Assembly (NCBI GenBank): GCA_018883285.1
Contig: VEQJ01000098.1
Coordinates: 1 to 5,438 of the forward strand
Reading direction: 5' to 3'
Source of the DNA: Alphaproteobacteria bacterium
GTDB lineage: Bacteria; Pseudomonadota; Alphaproteobacteria; CAISOG01
Length of the DNA stretch: 5,438 nucleotides
A model generated the notes under the pieces. It worked only from the letters and a program-made list of their open reading frames with translations, made no database searches and was not told where the DNA came from. The translations under genes and the position numbers were made by a program. This document shows positions 1 through 5,438 of the stretch, one piece after another. Each line of letters begins with the position of its first letter. The first letter of the stretch is position 1.

Positions 1-63
1 GGGGAAAAGTTTTGGGTCATCGGGCGGTGCTTTTGGTAAAAAGAATGGGGGCAGGGGGGTTGT

Positions 64-78
64 TAGGATTGTATCCTA
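64..78. repeat. 15-bp dyad TAGGATTGTATCCTA, possible operator
   Basis: Perfect 6-bp arms TAGGAT and ATCCTA flank a 3-nt centre. The dyad abuts a minus-strand promoter-like sequence at 78-105, where it would cover the start-site region, so an operator role is conceivable. I cannot assign it to a regulator family. A 6-bp dyad can occur by chance. Confidence 0.35.
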
Positions 79-105
79 TTTTAAAACATATCAACCAATT
101 GTTAA
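78..105 (-). promoter_or_regulatory. Sigma70-like promoter candidate pointing left
   Basis: On the minus strand, TTAACA (105-100) and TAAAAT (83-78) are separated by 16 nt. Each matches the housekeeping consensus at five of six positions. It would transcribe toward the left edge, where a minus-strand ATG occurs at 20-18. The region is AT-rich, so a chance match is quite possible, and no downstream gene can be confirmed inside the window. Confidence 0.25.
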
Positions 106-107
106 AG

Positions 108-144
108 GCGATTGGTGGGGCTTAGCGATTGGCGAGGCGATTGG
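108..144 (+). repeat. Three copies of GCGATTGG
   Basis: The octamer GCGATTGG occurs at 108-115, 125-132 and 137-144, with start-to-start spacings of 17 and 12 bp. The first and last copies extend to GGCGATTGG. The last two copies lie inside the loop of the inverted repeat at 120-150. Clustering upstream of the operon suggests either a protein-binding array or local duplication. Confidence 0.5.
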
Positions 145-150
145 CTAAGC
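120..150. repeat. 7-bp inverted repeat with alternative third arm
   Basis: GCTTAGC (120-126) and GCTAAGC (144-150) are perfect inverted arms around a 17-nt loop. A further GCTAAG at 154-159 could compete with the right arm. No T-run follows, so this is not a convincing intrinsic terminator. Confidence 0.4.
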
Positions 151-160
151 GTCGCTAAGT

Positions 161-189
161 TTGGGCTGGTGTTTGGCGTCAACTATGTT
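161..189 (+). promoter_or_regulatory. Weak candidate promoter for the cox operon
   Basis: TTGGGC (161-166) and TATGTT (184-189) are spaced by 17 nt. The -35 matches only three of six consensus positions and the -10 four of six. It is the best sigma70-like pair I see in the correct orientation near coxB, and would give a leader of roughly 130 nt. Confidence is low because alphaproteobacterial promoters diverge from the E. coli consensus. Confidence 0.2.
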
Positions 190-316
190 AAATAACGTTG
201 GTGGTTTCGATGCAATTGTCAACCGCCCCCCGTTGGTCAGGCGATGGCCTTTGTTGTGGTGGCGGCGCGGCGTTGCAGCCAAGCCGGTTCCAATTTCCGG
301 TACCCTCCGGTTCTTG

Positions 317-331
317 ATAAGATAGTCTTAT
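317..331. repeat. 15-bp dyad overlapping the coxB start codon
   Basis: ATAAGA (317-322) and TCTTAT (326-331) form perfect 6-bp arms around TAG. The right arm includes the first two bases of the coxB ATG at 330-332. In RNA it could form a small hairpin hiding the start codon; in DNA it could be a binding site. Neither role is shown. Confidence 0.45.
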
Positions 332-1424
332 GGCTCAGTTTTTCATAAAAATTCGTCCTTATGCAGCGAAGTCGGCGATTGCGTTGTTGTCCATCGCGGG
401 ATTGGCGTTGGCACTCATCCTGCTGTCGCCGCAATCAACCCTGGCGGCCAGTGTGCCCGCCTCGCCCGCCGTTGATCAGCCTAGCACGCCGGTGGCAGAG
501 GCCACCGCGCACCAATGGCAGTTGGGGATGCAACCCGCCTTTAGCCCAATTAAGGAAAAAATCCATCACCTGCATGATGGGTTGCTGTATATCATTTTTG
601 GGATTGTCCTGTTTGTTCTGGTGCTGTTGGTGGTGGTTTTGGTGCGGTTTCGTGCCAGCAAAAATCCTGTTCCTTCCAAACGCACCCACAACCTGCCGCT
701 TGAGGTGGTGTGGATTACCATTCCCGCCCTGATTCTGATTGCGCTGGCGGTACCATCCTTTCGCCTGCTGTACTATGCTGGGCAGAATCCCGAAGCCTCA
801 ATGACCGTAAAAATCGTTGGTCACCAGTGGTATTGGCAATATGTCTATGCCGATGACGCTAAGGTTGCGGCGGCCGCGGCACCTGCCAATAAAGAGTCAG
901 GCAAAGATGGGGACAAAAAAGCTGGCGAGAATGCGGTGGCCACCGCCGCCCCCGCCGCCAATGCCGCCAATGCCGAACCGGTTGCACCCGCCCTGGATTT
1001 TGATTCGCGCATCATCCCAACGGAGGAGTTGAAGCCAGGCCAAAAACGCCTGCTGGAGGTGGATAACCCGCTGGTTCTGCCGGTGGGAGAGGTGATACGG
1101 CTGCAATTCACCGCCGCCGATGTGATTCACGGTTGGATGGTACCCGCCCTGGGGATTCACCGCAACACCGTGCCGGGCAAGCTGACCGAGGCCTGGGTGC
1201 GGATTGATAAGCCGGGTACCTTCTATGGCCAATGCATGCAGATTTGCGGTGTTAATCATGGCTTTATGCCGATTGTGGTGCACGCCCTGCCCAAAGCAGA
1301 TTATGACAAATGGTTGGCGATGGCTAAGCAACAAACGGCGGCGGGGCAACCCCTGCCCGATGTTTCAGCGATCAGCAGCATTGCTGCCCCCGCCAATCCC
1401 CCTGTTTCCATTCCAAAAAACTAG
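330..1424 (+). CDS. coxB: Cytochrome c oxidase subunit II (CuA subunit)
   Basis: CoxB receives electrons from cytochrome c at its periplasmic CuA centre and passes them to heme a in CoxA. Visible parts are a signal peptide (1 to about 39/40), TM1 (about 86-105), TM2 (about 124-146), the aromatic entry motif GHQWYWQY (164-171) and the CuA ligands H267, C302, Q304 (backbone carbonyl), C306, H310 and M313 in CMQICGVNHGFM. Q304 replaces the usual Glu and N279 the usual Asp of the DAIPG segment; both positions are near the Mg/Mn site shared with CoxA. About 46 Ala-rich residues (176-221) are inserted after the entry motif, making the protein 364 aa against a usual 270-300. An in-frame stop at 318-320 excludes a longer start. 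There is no clear SD, and the start codon overlaps a dyad. First gene of the operon as seen here. Confidence 0.97.
   Translation: MAQFFIKIRPYAAKSAIALLSIAGLALALILLSPQSTLAASVPASPAVDQPSTPVAEATAHQWQLGMQPAFSPIKEKIHHLHDGLLYIIFGIVLFVLVLLVVVLVRFRASKNPVPSKRTHNLPLEVVWITIPALILIALAVPSFRLLYYAGQNPEASMTVKIVGHQWYWQYVYADDAKVAAAAAPANKESGKDGDKKAGENAVATAAPAANAANAEPVAPALDFDSRIIPTEELKPGQKRLLEVDNPLVLPVGEVIRLQFTAADVIHGWMVPALGIHRNTVPGKLTEAWVRIDKPGTFYGQCMQICGVNHGFMPIVVHALPKADYDKWLAMAKQQTAAGQPLPDVSAISSIAAPANPPVSIPKN
941..971 (+). repeat. GCC-rich low-complexity repeat within coxB
   Basis: A run of GCC-type triplets ends in two perfect tandem copies of GCCGCCAAT (954-962 and 963-971), encoding Ala-Ala-Asn twice. It lies in the CoxB insert and offers a simple slippage route for the insert's growth in whole codons. 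Confidence 0.6.
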
Positions 1425-3071
<1,647 letters not shown>

Positions 3072-3089
3072 GCCAGCGTTGCCACGGGT

Positions 3090-4100
3090 ATGCGTAAGGC
3101 CATCGCCAAACCCCACGCTTCGGCGCAAAAATCGGCTGCGGGTCAGCAGCTGGGGGATCATGGGGCGGCGGATATGGCCGCTGATAGCCCCGCGGGCTTA
3201 GCCTTTGCGCTGAATTCATCGCGGGCGGGGCAGCTGCGCGATTATTGGCAATTGCTTAAGCCGCGGGTGATGGCGCTGGTCATCTTTACCAGCTGGGTGG
3301 GGATGTATCTGGCGCCTGCCCATCTTTCAACCCTGCAATCCCTGTTGGCGATGCTGTGCATTGCGGTGGGCGCGGGCGCGGCAGGGGCGCTGAACATGTG
3401 GTGGGAGCGTGGCAGCGATGGGCTGATGACCCGTACGCAGTCACGGCCGCTGCCCGCTGGGCGGCTGCACCCCACCATGGCACTGATTTTTGCGGCGGCG
3501 TTGGCGGTGTTGTCGGTGGTGGTGATGGCGGTGCAGGTGAACAGCCTGGCGGCGGGACTGTTGGCACTGACCATTGTTTTTTATGTTGGAATTTACACCA
3601 TTTGGCTTAAGCCCCGCACCACCCAGAACATTGTAATTGGCGGCGCGGCGGGGGCATTGCCCCCCGTCATTGGCTGGGCGGCGGCGACTGGCCAAACCGC
3701 GCTGTTGCCCTGGTTGCTATTTCTGCTGATTTTTGTATGGACACCGCCGCATTTTTGGGCGCTGGCCATCAACCTGCGCGCTGACTATGCCCGTGCCAAC
3801 ACCCCAATGCTGCCAGTGGTGGCCGGCCTGCCCGCCACGGTGCAGCAGATTTGGTGGTACAGCCTGATTTGCCTGGTGGTTAGTTTGTTGCCAGTGGTCT
3901 TTGGCCTGACGGGCGGGCTGTATGCCGTGGTCGCGCTTGGGCTGGGGCTGTGGTTCGTGGCCAGCTGTTATCGCTTAAAGCTGGCCAAGGGGGATGAGGC
4001 GATTGCCAAGCTGGCCAGCCGTGTTTTTGGTTGCAGCATTCTGTATCTATTTGGCTTGTTTGTGGCATTGGTTGCCGATCACGCGTTGTTGGGAGGATAG
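3090..4100 (+). CDS. ctaB: Protoheme IX farnesyltransferase (heme O synthase)
   Basis: CtaB is a UbiA-superfamily membrane prenyltransferase that adds a farnesyl group to heme B to make heme O, the precursor of heme A for CoxA. Family signatures are LLKPRV (55-60), the first Asp-rich motif N102-MWW-E106-RGS-D110 followed by LMTRT and RPLPAG, QNIVIGGAAGALPP, WTPPHFWAL and the second motif around D232 (DYARANTPMLPVV). In motif one, Glu replaces the usual first Asp and Gly the middle acidic residue; mitochondrial COX10 also has an E-x-x-x-D form, so activity is plausible. The Ala-rich N-terminus of about 50 residues before DYWQLLKPR is longer than usual. No strong SD precedes 3090, and the in-frame ATG at 3174 (M29), after G-rich sequence, is an alternative start. 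The end overlaps the ctaG ribosome-binding site. Confidence 0.96.
   Translation: MRKAIAKPHASAQKSAAGQQLGDHGAADMAADSPAGLAFALNSSRAGQLRDYWQLLKPRVMALVIFTSWVGMYLAPAHLSTLQSLLAMLCIAVGAGAAGALNMWWERGSDGLMTRTQSRPLPAGRLHPTMALIFAAALAVLSVVVMAVQVNSLAAGLLALTIVFYVGIYTIWLKPRTTQNIVIGGAAGALPPVIGWAAATGQTALLPWLLFLLIFVWTPPHFWALAINLRADYARANTPMLPVVAGLPATVQQIWWYSLICLVVSLLPVVFGLTGGLYAVVALGLGLWFVASCYRLKLAKGDEAIAKLASRVFGCSILYLFGLFVALVADHALLGG
4091..4097 (+). promoter_or_regulatory. Shine-Dalgarno for ctaG inside the ctaB end
   Basis: GGGAGGA lies in the last codons of ctaB, 5 nt before the ATG at 4103. It supports that start over the longer frame beginning at 4031, and suggests translational coupling of ctaB and ctaG. 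Confidence 0.8.
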
Positions 4101-4102
4101 AG

Positions 4103-4840
4103 ATGGTGGAGCCGCATCCTAACTTAGATCCACAGCATGCCGCGGTGCATGACCCGAGCCGCAGCAATCGCAAGGCGGCCTGGTGGATTGTCGGGGTGGT
4201 GGCGGCCATGTTGGGGCTGTCCTTTGCCTCGGTGCCGCTGTACCGCCTGTTTTGCCAGGTGACGGGCTTTGGTGGCACGCCTAAGGTGGCAGGCCAGCTG
4301 GGGCAGGGGGCTTTGCAGGCCAGCGATCGTCAATTCACCATCCGCTTTAACGCCGATCATGCCCCCAACCTGCTGGTGGATTTTCGCCCGCTGCAGGCGC
4401 AGGTGTCGGTGCGGGGAGGGCAGGCCTTTTTGGCGCAATACCGACTGGTTAACCAATCCGATAAACCCCTGACGGTGATGTCCAGCTATAACGTAACGCC
4501 CGAAAAAATTGCGCCCTATTTCAATAAGATTCAGTGCTTTTGTTTTCAGGCGCAGCATCTGAACCCTGGCCAGGTGGTGGATCTGCCCGTCAGTTTCTTT
4601 GTCGATCCCGAAATTGATAAGGATACTGAGCTGGCCGATCTGCACACCATCACCCTGTCCTACACCTATTTTGAGGTAAAGGGGGATGCCAAGAATCAGG
4701 CGGCGCAGGCGAATACAGCTACCAATTCACCAGCCGCTAATACCGTCACCACCGCCAATCCGCCTTTGTCCGTAGCGCCAAGCCAAACGGGGAAATCCGA
4801 TGCGCCTTCGGGCTTGCCAAACCATGCGCCCGCTTCTTAA
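4103..4840 (+). CDS. ctaG: Cytochrome c oxidase assembly protein CtaG (Cox11 family)
   Basis: CtaG/Cox11 delivers copper to the CuB site of CoxA from the periplasmic face. It is anchored by one N-terminal TM (about 25-45), followed by the conserved PLYRLFC with C51, an Ig-like copper domain, and the QCFCF motif with C145 and C147; these are the family's copper-binding cysteines. YNVTPEK, FNKIQ, PVSFFVDPEI and TITLSYTYF are strongly family-like. The start at 4103 is chosen for its SD and because family similarity fits; the frame extends in-frame to an ATG at 4031, but that lies inside ctaB. After residue about 193 comes a low-complexity tail of about 50 residues rich in Ala, Thr, Asn, Pro and Ser, making 245 aa against a usual 190-200. 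It starts 2 bp after the ctaB stop. The small ORF often seen between ctaB and ctaG in alphaproteobacteria is absent. Confidence 0.96.
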   Translation: MVEPHPNLDPQHAAVHDPSRSNRKAAWWIVGVVAAMLGLSFASVPLYRLFCQVTGFGGTPKVAGQLGQGALQASDRQFTIRFNADHAPNLLVDFRPLQAQVSVRGGQAFLAQYRLVNQSDKPLTVMSSYNVTPEKIAPYFNKIQCFCFQAQHLNPGQVVDLPVSFFVDPEIDKDTELADLHTITLSYTYFEVKGDAKNQAAQANTATNSPAANTVTTANPPLSVAPSQTGKSDAPSGLPNHAPAS

Positions 4841-4930
4841 ATAAGGGGGGCTTTCGCCCACAACCAATTTGCCCACAGCACCGAACAATTCTTCCACCAA
4901 TTTTTTCGCTAACCTTTCTTGGATTTTATG
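4841..4930 (+). other. G-depleted ctaG-coxC intergenic leader
   Basis: After a short GGGC/GCCC hairpin (4848-4859), the segment 4857-4920 contains only four G in 64 nt, in sharp contrast to the G-rich coding strand around it. It ends in pyrimidine-rich sequence and a weak GGA before two adjacent ATGs. It holds no ORF of note. It may act as an unstructured leader for coxC translation. Confidence 0.5.
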
Positions 4931-5438
4931 ATGGCCAACAGCAACAATCATTCGCCCAAACACCCTTATCACCTGGTTGACCCAAGCCCCTGGCCGATTT
5001 TGACGGCTTTTTCGGTAGGGTTTTTGGCGCTGGGCGCGGCGCTGTTTTTTCATGGCTACAAACCCTGGCTGATGGGGCTGGGCGGTGTCAGCCTGCTAAG
5101 CTGTATGGCGGTCTGGTGGCGCGATGTCGTGCGTGAGGCGGTCAAGGGTGGTCATCATACCAGCGCGGTTCAGCGCGGTTTGCGGATTGGCATGGCGCTG
5201 TTCATCGCCTCAGAAGTGATGTTTTTTGTGGCGTTCTTCTGGTCATTCTTCAACGCCAGCCTGTTTCCAACCCCTGAAATCGGGGGAATATGGCCGCCCA
5301 AAACCATCAAAACCCTGGATGCGATGGAACTGCCGCTGCTCAACACCCTGATCCTGCTGTTGTCTGGATGCACCGTCACCTGGGCGCATGAGGCAATTCG
5401 GGAGAATGTGCGGGTGGAGGTGGTGCAGGCCTTATTGC
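4931..5438 (+). CDS. coxC: Cytochrome c oxidase subunit III, 3' end outside window
   Basis: CoxC is the multi-span subunit that stabilises CoxA and supports proton uptake in aa3 oxidases. The frame is open to the window end (169 codons), so the product is partial. Family signatures are YHLVDPSPWPILTAF (13-27), WWRDVVRE (62-69), GLRIGMALFIASEVMFFVAF (83-102) with the conserved Glu E95, ASLFP (109-113), GGIWPPK, and LPLLNTLILLLSG followed by TVTWAHEA. Four membrane segments are visible (about 22-42, 46-63, 87-107, 133-155). ATGs at 4928 and 4931 are in the same frame; I prefer 4931 because the weak GGA at 4921-4923 is then 7 nt away. The gap of about 90 bp after ctaG is the largest in the operon. 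Confidence 0.95.
   Translation, partial: MANSNNHSPKHPYHLVDPSPWPILTAFSVGFLALGAALFFHGYKPWLMGLGGVSLLSCMAVWWRDVVREAVKGGHHTSAVQRGLRIGMALFIASEVMFFVAFFWSFFNASLFPTPEIGGIWPPKTIKTLDAMELPLLNTLILLLSGCTVTWAHEAIRENVRVEVVQALL

Larger units (their letters stand above)
1..329. other. Upstream leader of the cox operon, no supported gene
   Basis: This stretch separates the window edge from coxB. Short open stretches exist on the + strand (2-148 and 3-125, both entering from the left edge), but neither looks like a protein I recognise. A 3' end of an upstream gene therefore cannot be excluded or supported. A minus-strand ATG at 20-18 opens a frame leaving the window after only six further residues, which is too short to judge. 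The region holds several inverted and direct repeats, listed separately, and is less GC-rich than the genes between about 61 and 110. It most likely contains the operon promoter and perhaps a divergent promoter. Confidence 0.6.

Noticed and set aside
2..148. Open + strand frames entering from the left edge
   Set aside because: They are short, have no recognisable motif, and two different frames are open at once; composition does not favour either as a gene end.
315..328. FNR-type site beginning TTGAT before coxB
   Set aside because: Only the left half matches TTGAT-N4-ATCAA; the right half is absent.
4031..4102. In-frame extension of ctaG to an ATG at 4031
   Set aside because: It lies entirely in ctaB coding sequence, lacks an SD, and the ATG at 4103 has GGGAGGA 5 nt upstream and fits the family N-terminus.
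4848..4859. GGGC-TTTC-GCCC hairpin after ctaG as a terminator
   Set aside because: The stem is only 4 bp and no T-run follows directly, and coxC continues in the same direction as part of the same functional unit.

Overview
The window holds the core of an aa3-type cytochrome c oxidase operon. All genes lie on the + strand in the order coxB (ctaC) - coxA (ctaD) - ctaB - ctaG (cox11) - coxC (ctaE), and coxC runs off the right edge. This gene order, the alphaproteobacterial style of every protein (for example HGLIM, HPEVY and AHFHYV in CoxA, CFCF in CtaG) and a moderately GC-rich composition point to an alphaproteobacterium. I cannot name a genus. No mobile element, CRISPR array, tRNA or rRNA is visible.

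Layout: 1-329 is non-coding or undetermined leader with several short inverted and direct repeats and weak promoter-like sequences. 330-1424 is coxB, the CuA subunit, preceded by no Shine-Dalgarno (SD) sequence. 1443-3071 is coxA, the catalytic heme a / heme a3-CuB subunit, with a perfect SD. 3090-4100 is ctaB, heme O synthase. 4103-4840 is ctaG, the CuB insertion factor; its SD lies inside the end of ctaB. 4841-4930 is a G-poor gap, and 4931 to the end is the N-terminal part of coxC.

How they work together: CtaB farnesylates heme B on the way to heme A, CtaG delivers copper to CuB in CoxA, and CoxA, CoxB and CoxC assemble into the proton-pumping terminal oxidase. It takes electrons from cytochrome c through CuA.

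The most notable observation is at the non-redox Mg/Mn site between CoxA and CoxB. Three normally acidic positions read as amides here: CoxA N390 (usual Asp of the LHDTYY motif), CoxB Q304 (usual Glu of CSExCG) and CoxB N279 (usual Asp of the DAIPG segment). Redox-centre ligands and the proton-channel residues I checked are intact, so this looks like a coordinated remodelling and not decay. CoxB also carries an Ala-rich insert of about 46 residues in its CuA domain, and CtaG carries a low-complexity tail of about 50 residues; both should face the periplasm.
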